DNA of 64,000 bases from assembly GCA_003342815.1 (NCBI GenBank), contig PTEX01000314.1, positions 699,465 through 763,464 of the forward strand, read 5' to 3'. Shown piece after piece: positions 48,116-60,122 of this stretch (its first letter is position 1; every line of letters starts with the position of its first letter). The notes under the pieces are model-generated. The model did not search any database and was not told the DNA's origin. It saw only the letters and a program-made list of their open reading frames with translations. The position numbers were made by a program, and so were the translations under genes. This DNA comes from Eudromia elegans. Its lineage: Eukaryota; Chordata; Aves; Tinamiformes; Tinamidae.

Positions 48116-51100
48116 GTGTAGTCCTGCTGAAACGGGTTTTGCCTTCCGCAGGGGTGGTGAACACAGTCGCGCGGCTGGCCAAAACGTGCACCCTGCGGTT
48201 GGCGGCGGATAAGCTGTATTTCATCCTCTCGGATAAAGTGGCCAACGGAGGGGTTAGCGTGTGGTGCGAGCTGTGCCAGGTGTGCGCGGGAGACGCGAGC
48301 GTGGGCGATGCGGGTGGTGGGCCGGGTTGGGTCCAGTGTGCCAGGCTGCTCCTGCAGTCCTCAGCAAGGGACTCCGTGTGTCCCAAGTTTTGCCCTGTTT
48401 CCCAGGTGTCCCAAGTTTTGCCCTGTTGCTGAATGCACCTAGTTTATCCAGGGCTGCGTTTTGCCTCTGCAGGGCAGGGGTCTGCTCCTTCTTGGCTGTC
48501 TTGTACACATGCACTGTCTCACTGGGTCTCATCCAGCATCAGAACCAGAAAAGACAGCCCACAAAGAATCCATGTTGCGTTGGTCGCATTGAGAACTGTT
48601 GGATGCCAAGGGAGGGACTGAATTCAATAGTTCTGGCTGTGTTTTGGTTTCAGTTTTGTTTTGTTTTCTGTCTCACAAGGGGCTTTCATCCCAATGCAGC
48701 CTATATCCATTCCTGCACCACATGGAAGAAAAACACATACTGTAGATGTTCAGGTTTAAACTTAAGATATCTTATATGTCATTTATGTCATTTCCCACCT
48801 TGCAGGGGAATTTCTTTGATGAGTTCCAGATGGAAGGTGTAGCTGCAGAACACAATGAAATCTATTTGGAACTGGTGCCCGAGAACCTGTCGAGAGCGTT
48901 AAAAACAGCCCAGAATGCTAAGACAGTGAAGATCAAGCTAACTAACAAACACTGTCCCTGTCTCACAGTAGCTGTGGAGCTGGTAAGTGCAAGAATACTT
49001 CTGTTATCATTAAATAAAAGCATTTGAAAAATAAGTGAAGAGACAGACCAAGAATGTAACTTACATACTTTAGGTACCTTTCTCTGATGTCTTTGTGATC
49101 TGAAACCTTTTCTCCTTCCTTGAGAACCCTGAAATCCTCCTTGTATGATTCTTGCATTCTCTTTGAATCTTAACGGGGCAGGAGGATTCAATGTAGTGTT
49201 TGGCTCTTAGTTTTCAATTTACTTTCCCCTCTGATCAACTCCAAACTGCTGTATGCATGGAGCTTGCTGTGTTAGCACTTCTGAAGTGTTTAGCTCTAAA
49301 GATACCTCCTAGGTGCCCGTGACAGATCCCTCCCAAGTCTTTCCTTATGCAAAAGGAAAATCGAGTTCATAGTGCAGAACCTACAGAAAACTGAAGCAGA
49401 GCCTCTGAGCATGCTAGCATTTATTTCCCAGAGTAGGACTGATAATCTTAGCTTTCAGAATTGTAGTTGTGTCTTATCTGCAATAATTTTCTGTCTCTCA
49501 CTCAAGCCATCCTTGTCAAGCACCAGTCGAATTGTGACACATGACATTCCAGTTGGGGTTATTCCCAGAAGATTATGGAGTGACTTCAGAGAGCCCAGTG
49601 TGCCAGACTTTGATGTGAGTATCTGTTTTAATGGTCTCTGCTGACTGGGGAAGTTGTGATTGGATGGTAGTTGGGAGGTAACTGCTACTGAGCTTGGGAA
49701 AGCGATGGAAAGGTAAAATAGAAGAACTGGGGCAGCTTGGGAGAGGCTTTCGTCATGACAAGAGAGCCCAGGCACTCTACAATTTTTTTTTTTTTTTTTA
49801 ATGTACTGTTGAGTGGGGGAAGGAAAGAGGAAGATGTTATCTCATGTGACCCAAATATTGCCTGTGTGAAAATCATAGTTCACCTAGCAGAGCTAGACAA
49901 AAGTATGTTTCTTCTTGGCTTTTGTGTACCCTGTACCTGTTTTGACACACAGGTAGATTTTACTGGCAATGTGCTGACCCTGATGCCACACCGCAGCTGC
50001 ATGCAGCTGCTAAATGCAGCTGCATAGGAGTGCAAATTGTTCCTCCTTGTTGGCTGGACTGGTGTTGACTTCTTGGTAACATAGACAGAGGTGACATAAC
50101 ATGGGAGCTCAATCTGCAAGAACTATCTGTGTTTTGTATTTTGTGTATAGCTTTGGGATAGGTCTTCTGACACAAAATTGGAGAGTAGAAGGATAAGTAA
50201 CTTGGAATTTTTTTTTTAAATGTCTGATTTACTTGGTAGAGCAGTGACCCAGTGGTACAATGGGGAAGACAGGTCCTCTATTCAAGGGTAATTTTCTGCT
50301 CTGATTTAAATGGTGTGCTCTCTGCAATCAGTAAGTAGCAGAGGAGGGCAACTTAAGGACAGAGTTGAAGGGAGAATAAGCATTGAATCCCCTTGTGCAA
50401 TAGTCATGTGAATGCAGCTTTTGTGTATTTTTAGGTCAGTATTTACCTGCCAGCGTTAAAAACAATGAAGAGTGTGGTGGAGAGAATGAAGAACCTCAGC
50501 AATTATATTGTAAGTTCAGGCAGGTCTCTTATCTGAAAAGCTTTTAAGTATGTGTCCTTGTAGCATCTTTCTCTCTTTGTATACATGTGTTCAAGTGTTA
50601 GTGTTTCTTCCTACTACCTTTTTCCCTCTTCCTTTCACTTCTTCCCATCTCTTTGGTAGTCTGATTTTTATTTGCAGAGAAGAGTATCAAGTGTCATAGA
50701 TAAGTATTTATATCATCTGTGACCTGCTAGTAAAATTGGTAAAGATCAATACTGAAAATGGGCTTAGAAGTTCTTTTAAATAGTAATATGCCTATAAGAA
50801 TTAGCCCTTCTAAAATTATTGAGAATACTTTTAATCGCACAAAATAGAATTTAGATGTGTTGTAGATATCTTCTGATCTGCCTGTCATTTGTGGAATACA
50901 GTCAGGATAGTTTCCTTCTGGTTGGAAAACTTTGTCAGGAGGGAGTTTGAAGTTTTTCAGCATTTGTCCAGGATATATCTAGTGGTCCAAAGTGCTGTTT
51001 GAAGTTGCTACTTTGGTGCAGCTGTTGACTTTTCAAGTAGAATAGCACTGCACCTGCAGGTCAGCTCTTGATGCATCATATTTTCTGTGCATGTGTTGTG

Positions 51101-52885
51101 GACAGTGTTTATGCGCCCCTTTCTGTTTATGAAAAAGCTGGAGAAAAAATAGCGACTTTCCAGTTTTCCTGTTTATGTCTCTTGTTTCTAAAGCTTTTTC
51201 TTTAGCGCAGGAAATTCCCAAAGCTGGTATGTCTTTTGAAGGTATGGGAGAGCAATTTTATTTCTTTTCGTATCTCTGTAATTTCAGAGAAGATAGTCAA
51301 GGGTCCATCACCTGAGAATGTTGCATTTTGTAGGTGAATATCCAAACTCTGAGCCCCATTCAAAAAGCACTTGAGCTGTCAGTTCACTGAAGCACTTCTG
51401 GAAGGTTGAGTTTAAACTAGGTAACAGTTTGTTTTTCTGTAACTCTGCAGTGCAAAAGCAGCTTGCCTAAAATTGAGATTGATGATATTTCAGGTGATTG
51501 AAGCAAACTTGAGTGGAGAAATGAACTTGAAAATAGAAACCGATTTAGTGTCTGTAACAACACATTTTAAAGACTTAGGAAATCCTCCTTGGGGTAAGTT
51601 GCCATATTTCCTGCTTTTCATGTTTGTCTGGTCTTACTTTAGATATACTGCTGGTAACTACACACACTTTCTGCCAGTGCTTAATACAAAATACCGTTGC
51701 TGCTTTGAAGTCTGCAAACGAAACGCAAGGTCACATAGAGTGGCTTCCCAGGAATGTCTGAGTAATTTTTGAGCATCTCCAAGTATGGAGACCTCCATTA
51801 AATTATCAGATGTTCACTGATTATCAGCTGTGTCCTTTTACATATTGAAATCCCACCTGAGGCTTTGATTAAGTGTACTCTTATACTTGTAGTGCCAGAC
51901 GATGAAAGCCTAAGCTCTGCTCAAGGCAAAGATTTGGAAAGCATGGCTGAGGCCCGCATAGACATCAAGAAGCTGCTGCAGCTGCTTGCAGGACAACAAG
52001 TCAATCCCACAAAAGCTCTGTGCAGTAAGTTGAACAGCTCTGCTTTCAAACTGTAGTAAAAGAGGTGTCTGCTATACTTACAGACTTAGCAGAACAGCGT
52101 AACTTCCTTCTGACAGTATGAAACCTTGCTATTTTTATTGTGTCTGAGAACTTTAGGTATTTCTGTATTTAGGTGGGGAGCTTCAGGTATTGAAAGTTTG
52201 GGAGATAAAAATGAAGCCTAGTCATTTAAAAAGTATTGTATTGAAAACCCAGACTGAGCAATCATGTGGGTTTTCATGTTTTCTTTGTTTTTAAAGTTGA
52301 AAGTATTGTATTCGGGGAAGATTTTAGTTTTACAAAGTCTGAAGACAAAACATCAGTAGAGAACTGACCTTGCTCAGTACTTTTTCTTACATATGGTACC
52401 AAATTGATTCTAATGCCAAAGTACATTTTAAACAGTCAACTACAGAAAGAAGCAAATATATATTATTCCTAAGCAAAGGTTGTGTAGGATTTTATATCCG
52501 ATTTTGGTGATGCTGTATGCCTCTCCCAGGCATTCCTATGAAAGTTTCTGCATTATGCTCTAATGCAACCTGTACATTTTTTCCAAGGAAGATTTAAATC
52601 ATAGATAGCATTATAGCATTACATATTTCCGTTTTGGCATCAGCTTTCATGGACCCTCAAGGACTTGCATGTTAGAGGATGATATGTCTAGTGAATCTTC
52701 TATAAGGAATGGTAGAAGCATTTTATTCTTATGGTGACATTCAGTAGATGTTGTTTAAATTCATCTTTCTTTAGACTGGATTTGTGTTTTTTTCTTCTCC
52801 AGATATTGTCAGTGGAAGGATAGTCCACTTCATCTTGCTCCACGAGGATGTTTCACTTCAGTATTTCATTCCAGCACTTGCATGA
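47983..52885 (+). CDS. HUS1: Checkpoint clamp component HUS1 (eight coding exons)
   Basis: HUS1 is one of three subunits of the nuclear RAD9-RAD1-HUS1 (9-1-1) sliding clamp, which is loaded at damaged DNA to activate ATR-CHK1 signalling. Coding exons are 47983-48034, 48152-48279, 48806-48982, 49507-49614, 50435-50509, 51494-51593, 51893-52024 and 52803-52885. All have GT/AG boundaries and compatible phases, giving 284 residues against 280 in human. The protein starts MRFRAKIVD and keeps family landmarks: [75 protein letters not shown] and the C-terminal [14 protein letters not shown]. These span both PCNA-like domains. The start has a good Kozak context (GCCGCCATCATG). The most variable part, around the exon 6-7 junction, matches the variable loop of other HUS1 proteins. 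No disabling change is seen. Introns hold simple repeats and no recognised inserted gene. Confidence 0.98.
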
Positions 52886-55800
52886 ATGCTCTTGATTCTC
52901 TGTCACTTTCTGGTCCAAGGCCTTTTCCACAAAGCCTGAGTCAAGTATGAGCTGATGAGTAATCCAGCAACTATCCATCAGTGTTGGATGCAGGCATCAG
53001 CCGGTCGTTATATCTGTTTTTATGAAGTGATCCAAAATATATCCTCATCCAGAAGACCAATTTTGTGAAAAGTTGCTGCTATGAGAGAGACACAACACTG
53101 GGGAGCTGGCCTATCTGAGTGTTATGGAGAGAACTTTTTGATATCCGTATGTACTTTTAGTGTGCTTCAATCTGTATAATCTTTTATACAGTATAATCTT
53201 TTTCCTCTTTAGAAACATAAAAGTGGGACTGACCTCTAGAGTTGGTGCCAGAAGTATTCAGTATCAGACAATGCAGCCCGAGTTAATGGATCCCTACACA
53301 AGTTCTTGTTTCTGTGTAAGCTCTGCATTTGGCAGAGCTGGGGTTTGCTATTTTTCAGGTTAAGGAAGCAATTAGTTTTGCTGTTCTTGAAGATACATAT
53401 AGTCAGAGCAGGCTTGAGGAGAAGCGACGACCCGGCAATGTTGCCCTTCTTTGTTTTTTCCACCATTTTGCAGACTTATGCCATGGTCTACCTGAGGTTT
53501 GACAGGGTATTCCTTTAGCCCACTGCAAGTTCTCTGAACTTCATCATCCTTCAGGCTTATGTATCGTGGTAGCTGCTCTTTTATGTCTCAGGTACAAAAT
53601 AGAATGGTTGAGTCCACTACCTATCTGTGTAACAGCCTATGTTTGGGCTGTTTTCTTAAAGAATGTGGAAGGTGAAGTGAATTGTTTCATTCTTATATTT
53701 GTATCTTAGGAAGCCAGACTAGCCTCAGAGTTCTTAGCTACTGTTTTACAGGGGTCAGATAATCTGAAATACATGTCAAGTTTGTAGATAGTCAGATGGT
53801 CTGTCCTGGAGTTGTAACCCATCCTGGGAGTTAGGCACTTTGTGAAGCTCTAGTGTCATATGATGCTTAAAACAGTCTAAGGCTTTATTTCAATTTTGGA
53901 AATGAAGTCCCAGCACCCTGTGCTCAAAATTAGTGTACCCTTGTGCTGTAAACTATACCAGAATAGGGAGTTGATCTGTATTAAAATTAGCCGTGTTTTT
54001 ACTCCATCTGTTCAGCAAATATTATTTTTCCCTTATGCTAACTAATGAAGTCCGTAACCAGAAAGCACATTTCATATCCTGCTTCCAGAACAAACTACAA
54101 TCAACCCTCAAAATCTCTGTGTGATCAAAACCAGTGTAAATCTGTTTTGGTCTTTACTGTAAATCAAATTATGTGGATTTGCATGATAGGAGGTATATGC
54201 CAAATATTCCTGGACTGTCTTCTGAACAGAAGGAAAAACTGTCAGCTTATGTAATGGTACGGTGTCTGATCCATGAAAGCAGACTTTGAATCTGGAGCTT
54301 CTTTGGCTCTACAATTGCTATTTTTGACAAGTGATCGCAATCTTTAATTGCAAAGAAATGGTTTTAAAAATAAAAAGGTAGGAATAATACAGGTGTGGGT
54401 CAGCAATAAGGTGTAAGTATGCAGTGATAGATTGTTTTCATATTCTTGAGGAGAGGATACTGGACAGATGAGAAGAGGCAGATATTTCTCTAGTCCCGAG
54501 TGCTTTCTTACTCTTCTCTTGCAAATGCAGTATAAGGGCTTGGCTCTTATAAAAGCCTAAAGAGTTGTCAGGAAGAGGTTCATGAATGTTTTTGTTGTTT
54601 TTTTTTTTCAGATAATCTGAGAAAAAAATCAGAGACTTAAAATAAGAATGCAGAGAAAAAGAATTGGAATCTGCCATTCTAAATCACTGAGCTAAACTCT
54701 AGATTCCTAATTTCGGATAGACAAACAGTTGGAACAATCTGTTTGTCAATTAGCACAGTCTGAAAAGAGACTGTCCACCCATCCCTGACTAAAACCAGCT
54801 TCTCTTCACTTTTCCAGTGTTTTACCTGGATAAGACTCACACTGATGAAGCATTTGTATGTTTGAAGTCTTGGAAAGATTATATGGGGAAAAGCTAGAAT
54901 CTTTAAAAGTAGTTTTTCTTCATATTGTCTTTAGTAGAAGGCAAATGGTCTAAAAAGTCAGAGGAGGAGGTAGTAAGGGCATTTTTTTTTTCAGTAAAAC
55001 TTGTTTTTGAGGGGAAATACAGGTTTTGATTAACCATAGTGCCTGCTTTAGGAAAATGTCGATTTCTTGTTAAAAACAAAATTACCTTTCAGGTGAAATA
55101 ATTCACTTTTTTTTTTTTTTTAACGTCTAATGAGAGTATAAATATCTTTCAGGCTGAACTCCATTTCTGATGATATGCAACATTCAAGAGTTCCTGTGAT
55201 TCAAACTTCTAGTTTCACCAGGAATTGAGGGACTGTCTCATAAACACAAATATGAAAAGCAGAGGCAGTCCAATTAGAGCTTCTAATACTTTTGAACTCT
55301 ATGACATGTTCTAGTGATATGTCCTATTTGAGATTTTTTTATAGCTTCCTTCCTGCATATATTTGAATTTCTCTTGGAACATACACTTTTTCCTTTTGAA
55401 AGGGGAAAAAAAATCATTTTTCTGTACCTTGACTACGACATTTCAAGGACATTTTGTGATTGAGATATCTTGGCAATCTCTTCGTCAACCATTAGGTGGT
55501 AAAAGAGTGATGTGAGTTATTGAAACTGGTTGTCTCTTGTTCCAATGTGTCATTATGTTAACATAGAAAATAATTTGCTTTGCCATTTCACTTGCTATTC
55601 CAATTCTGATTATATAATTTAAAAGAGAAATAAATTTAAGCTCCAATGCTGCAATATCTGCTTTGGTCTGTTTTTTAGGAGTTTTGCCATTTAATTATGT
55701 TTCCTCTGATTTAGAATCACCTAAGACTGTTCAAATTGCCATGTGAGAAGACAAACTTTAAAGGCCAAGAGGTGAATGCTAAATATAGGGCAGTGTTTAG

Positions 55801-58224
55801 ATGAGGTATTGGCGTTCTCTGCCGTAGCTGACTTTGGAGGTAATGGAGAAAGATGCCAAGAGCTAGCACGTCTCCTGTGTTGCTCTGTGCCCTGGGGAGT
55901 TGCTGTAGCTCCCCGTGCCGGTGTGGGGCAGTCCAATAGAAGCAAGGCCCTGTAGAACGCCTAAGAGGAAGTTAGATTTTTGTTACATTGTTTGTGACTT
56001 GCACCCATATTTTTTTTAGGTGTACTTACCCTCAAATTCATCTCCACACTCAGTTCTCTGGCGCTAAACAATTATTGTCTTTACATGGTTTCACAGAAAT
56101 GGCTAAAGAGCTTTGGCCCCCTCTGTTTGTTCAGGTTGCTTCTTAGTTACTATGTTTCTTAGTCAGACTCTGGTTTTGACATATCCAAATTTGGACGTGT
56201 CACTTTCTAATATAGGTTTTTATTCTTCAATATAGTAAGAGTTAATTCAGAGAGTGGAGGCAAGGCTATAAATTTGATTAAAATAATTACTTTAAATGGC
56301 TGCCATGAGAGTTGGTCTTTAGCAGTCTCAGAAAATTAAGAAATGTCTAACTGCTTCAGTTGTAAAGCTTCCCATGCAAACATAACTTGTCCAATTCAAA
56401 GTTAAATCTTGCATTCAGTGGAAGTTATTTGGTCTGAAATTTATAACAAAGAGACAGTAATGTCTAGCCATACAATGGCTAAGTAATCATGTCTTGCAAG
56501 CCCAGTCCTTTTGGTCCTGTTAATCATCCAAAACAAAGGCTTCTGTCATAGTGAAGTTTGGCATTTGAGGACACTAACTTAGAACTTTAAGCCAAGTTTA
56601 AGCCAAGCTCTTGTAATACCATGTGTTGTATGTTGGCTCTCGGTTTACGTTTATAGAATTAAATTCTCCATCTGTTACCAAGATCTGTAGAAGTTAAGAC
56701 TTTTTCTAGAGTCTAAAGCTAAAATATTTACTGAAGTGGGAAGCAAATTTTTCCTGTCTTCAGAAAAGCGGTTTTGTGTGTGTGTGTGTGTCTGTCAATT
56801 AGAGTAGAAGCTTTCATATTTTCTATACTTTCTCTAGATTACATGGCTTTACATTCCCAATCCTGGCGCTTTTTTTAATACCACTTTAGTAGAAACATTT
56901 GCTTATGTTCATTTTTAATGCCACAGCAATTCAGAAAACATTAAAGTTTTGGTTAAGAAATAAAAACCCTAAAGAGGGTGCTAGAGAGCTGGGAAAAACA
57001 TGTTTGCAGTCTGCTGAGTTTGAGTTCCCTTGTCTCTTGTCTGAGAAGAGCAAAGCTAAGAACAAGAACTGGATCTTACTTAACACTTGGAGGAGTAGGG
57101 AGGGATTTTTTAAACTATTTCACAATGAAAACTTTTATGCAGTCTGCCAATGATCGAATGTTTGATTGGGATTATTTAAACTTTGTCTGTTATGGAAAAA
57201 TAGTGTTTGTAGAGCAGGAGAATGATCTGGAACAAATCATTTAAGTGCAGACCATCAGAGATCCTGAACTCATTTGAAATTAGGTAGCTAAATAGCTTAG
57301 AGAATCTGGACTTAAGTCTCTCTGTGTTTCAGTGCTTCATCAGGAAAATGAGAAGGGAGGATTTGTGGAGAATAAATGCATGAAAGGTTCTGGTGCATTT
57401 AATTTCTCTGCTAAATGCCTAAATTTTGGCTTTCGCTTTATGTATGTTTACCTAGGAACTTCTGAGGAACTTTTTTTTTTTTCTTTTTCTTCCCCATATT
57501 TATGTCTCAATGAATAGTTGAGGAAGCAAGCTCTGTGAGTGTGCAGGCTGGTGCCACTGTTTTTTGGCTCTTCTTTCATTAAGTGAGAGGATAGATGTGT
57601 TCAGCTCACAGAATTAAAGAATACAGGTTAATAATAATACAGAGTTTAATAATACTTCTTGAAGTTTTGATTGTATTACAATGAAGAACTAGAAATACAA
57701 TTAGCATGAAGTGAGCTGATCCTTGACTGTAGTTCAGTAGCGGAATGCAGGAATTTCCTGCTTTGGATACCAAATACTTTGTTATTTTCTTAACTTTCTT
57801 TCATCTGCCAGATTTCGACTCAGTCTCTTATGGCATACTGTCATATGATATACCTATGATGGATGCTAAGCTGGAGCTCCAAGCAAGTAATTTGTCCTAC
57901 TGTGCAAGGATCAAGTTGACTATCAAAAATGGAAACTGTGGGACACTAAATATAATCAGTCATTAGTCTTTTTAGCATATGAAGGCTGGTGAGGAGAACT
58001 GTATTACCTTGTATATACAAAAGTTAAATTACACCCAGATCTAAAGCTGTTTAAGTGTTGTTCAGTCATATGCTGGCACTCATTACAGTCTCAGCAAAAT
58101 CTGGATATAACTTTTTTTTTTTAATTCAAAAAATGTCAATGTTTGTAATTGCTACAGAAATCTCATCACAGAAATTATGTATAATTTGTATGCAGGCCTG
58201 AAATGACTAGCTCTCAGCTGGTAT
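52886..58224. other. HUS1 3' UTR and intergenic DNA
   Basis: Short ORFs only, with no supported exon. Includes a TG microsatellite near 56775-56792 and poly-T runs near 54598, 54984 and 55107. No transposon is recognised. Confidence 0.55.
54369..54374 (+). terminator. Candidate polyadenylation signal downstream of HUS1
   Basis: AATAAA lies about 1.5 kb after the HUS1 stop. Another is at about 55629-55634. Neither is decisive; the HUS1 3' UTR end cannot be fixed from sequence. Confidence 0.3.
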
Positions 58225-59370
58225 AATCACAGAATCACAGAATGTTGAAGGTTGGAAGGGACCTCTAGAGATCATCTAGTCCAACCCCCCTGCTCCAGCA
58301 GGCACACCTAGAGCGCATGGCACAGGGTGGCATCCAGGGGGATTTGGAAGATCTCCAGAGAAGGAGACTCCACAGCCTCTCTGGGCAGCCTGTTCCAGGG
58401 CTCTGTCACCCTCACAGGAAAGAAGTTCTTCCTCATCTGGAGATGAAACTTCCTGTGTTTCAATTTGTAACCATTGCCCCTTGTCCTATCACTGGCCACT
58501 AGAGAGAAAAGTTTAGTCCCCTCCTCCCTACAATCATTCCTCAGGTACTCATATATATTGATTAGATCTCCTCTCATCCTTCTCTTCTCTAGGCTAAACA
58601 GGCCTAGGTCATTTAATCTTTCTTCATATGGTAGGTGCTCTAGTCCCTTAATCATCTTTGTTGCTCATGGCTGGACCCTCTCTAGGAGNTCCACGTCCCT
58701 GCTGTACTGAGGAGGTCAGAACTGCACACAATACTCCAGGTGTGGCCACACCAGTGCTGAGGAGAGGGGCAGGATCACCTCCCTCGACCTGCTGGCAATG
58801 CTCCTCCTGATGCAGGCCAGGATCCCATTAGCCTTCTTGTCCACGAGGGCACATTGCTGCCTCATGGTTAACCTGTTGTCGACCAGGACTCCCAAATCCC
58901 TCTCTGCGGAGCTGCTCTTTAGCAGGTCAGCCCCTAATCTGTCCTGGTGCCTGGAGTTATTCCTCTGTAAGTGCAGGATCCTGCACTTGTCCTTGTTGAA
59001 CTTCATGAAGTTTGTCTCTGCCCAACTCTCCAACCTGTCCAAGTCCCTCTGGATGGCAGCACAGCTCTATGGAGTGTCCTGCCCCTCTTGCTTGACTTCT
59101 TTCTAGTAGGAATGCACCGATCTGGGCCTTGGAGAAAGTGCTGCTTGAATATTAGCCAGCTCTCCTGGACCCCCTTTCTTGCTAGGACCCTGGTCCAGGG
59201 GCTTTCTCCAACGAGCTCCCAGGAGAGGTCAAAGTTGGCTCTCTTGAAGTCCAGGGTAGCAATCCTATTTCTTGCCCAGCTTCCTTCATGCAGGATCATG
59301 AATTCCAACATCTCATGATCAATAGGACAGTTTACTCCAGTTAAAAGATCCAGCTCTGTAATAGTTTGAC
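58225..59370 (-). mobile_element. CR1 LINE, internally deleted
   Basis: The plus strand begins with the reverse complement of the CR1 3' terminus (two ATCACAGA-type terminal words, then the 'ggttggaagggacctctagagatcatctagtccaa' region). On the minus strand, 59042-58716 encodes the C-terminal part of the CR1 reverse transcriptase ORF, including [13 protein letters not shown] and [12 protein letters not shown]. Directly upstream, 59374 to about 59105 encodes the linker after the CR1 endonuclease (NFDLSWELVGESPW, KGVQESWLIFKQHFLQ, RCIPTRKKSSKRG). The catalytic core of reverse transcriptase, which should lie between them, is absent, so the junction near 59090-59105 marks an internal deletion. One ambiguous base (N) is at 58691. 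Confidence 0.9.
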
Positions 59371-59959
59371 ACATGGATTAGGAGGAAGTGGTCTGCCCAG
59401 TGATACAGGATCCCCATTTTATTTTTCTTGTTAGTGACATTCCTTTTGAGAGTTGAAAATAAACTCAGATTCCAGTCATGACATCTGAATTTTCAGCAGA
59501 CACAACAGATTTTGATGAAGGCACAAATATCAGCATGCCATTTACATGTTTTCTTTTTTCTGTTTGGGATTTCCGGCTTGGCTTCTAGCCAGCCAATTGC
59601 AGTTATTTAATACAAAGTGTCTGTGAGCATGTGTGTCTTCAGCGCGAGACCAGGCATACTGGAGGGCATTTGGTTCCCCTATAGCAAAATTAATCCTGGA
59701 GAGTATTTTAGAGGAAAGAAAGAAGTTGCAGAGAAGCTCTATTGATTGCAGGAGCAGTGAGCCTGGACCAGTTTTGCTGACTGAGATAAAGCAGACTCCA
59801 GGTTTATCAAAGGCTTTTCTGGAGTTCTCTGTGATGGAGCCAGGGTTTCCTTCCAGGGGCTGGGAATTTAGGTGAAGTGCTTGACTTCAGGATGTGGTCC
59901 TGATCTGCCCATTTCCCTGGAGGCAGTTTAGAGAGACAGAGATTCAAGAGAGCATTTGA
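59371..59959. other. Non-coding DNA between two opposed CR1 copies
   Basis: Nothing recognisable beyond short ORFs. Confidence 0.5.
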
Positions 59960-60122
59960 GAGGGGATCAGTAGAGTCTCCTCTGGAGATCTTCCAAACCC
60001 GCCTGGATGCCACCCTGTGCCCCGTGCTCTAGGGGTTCCTGCTGGAGCAGGGGGGTTGGACTAGATGATCTCTAGAGGTCCCTTCCAACCTTAAACATTC
60101 TGTGATGCTATGATGCTGTGAA
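59960..60122 (+). mobile_element. CR1 LINE 3' fragment, plus strand
   Basis: This stretch is the CR1 3' end in forward orientation, with the 'gggttggactagatgatctctagaggtcccttccaacc' region followed by ATTCTGTGATGCTATGATG-like terminal repeats ending at about 60122. It faces the internally deleted CR1 at 58.2-59.4 kb. Confidence 0.9.

Noticed and set aside
57745-57966. 73-codon ORF downstream of HUS1
   Set aside because: No splice sites, conservation cues or domain; AT-rich background easily gives frames of this length.
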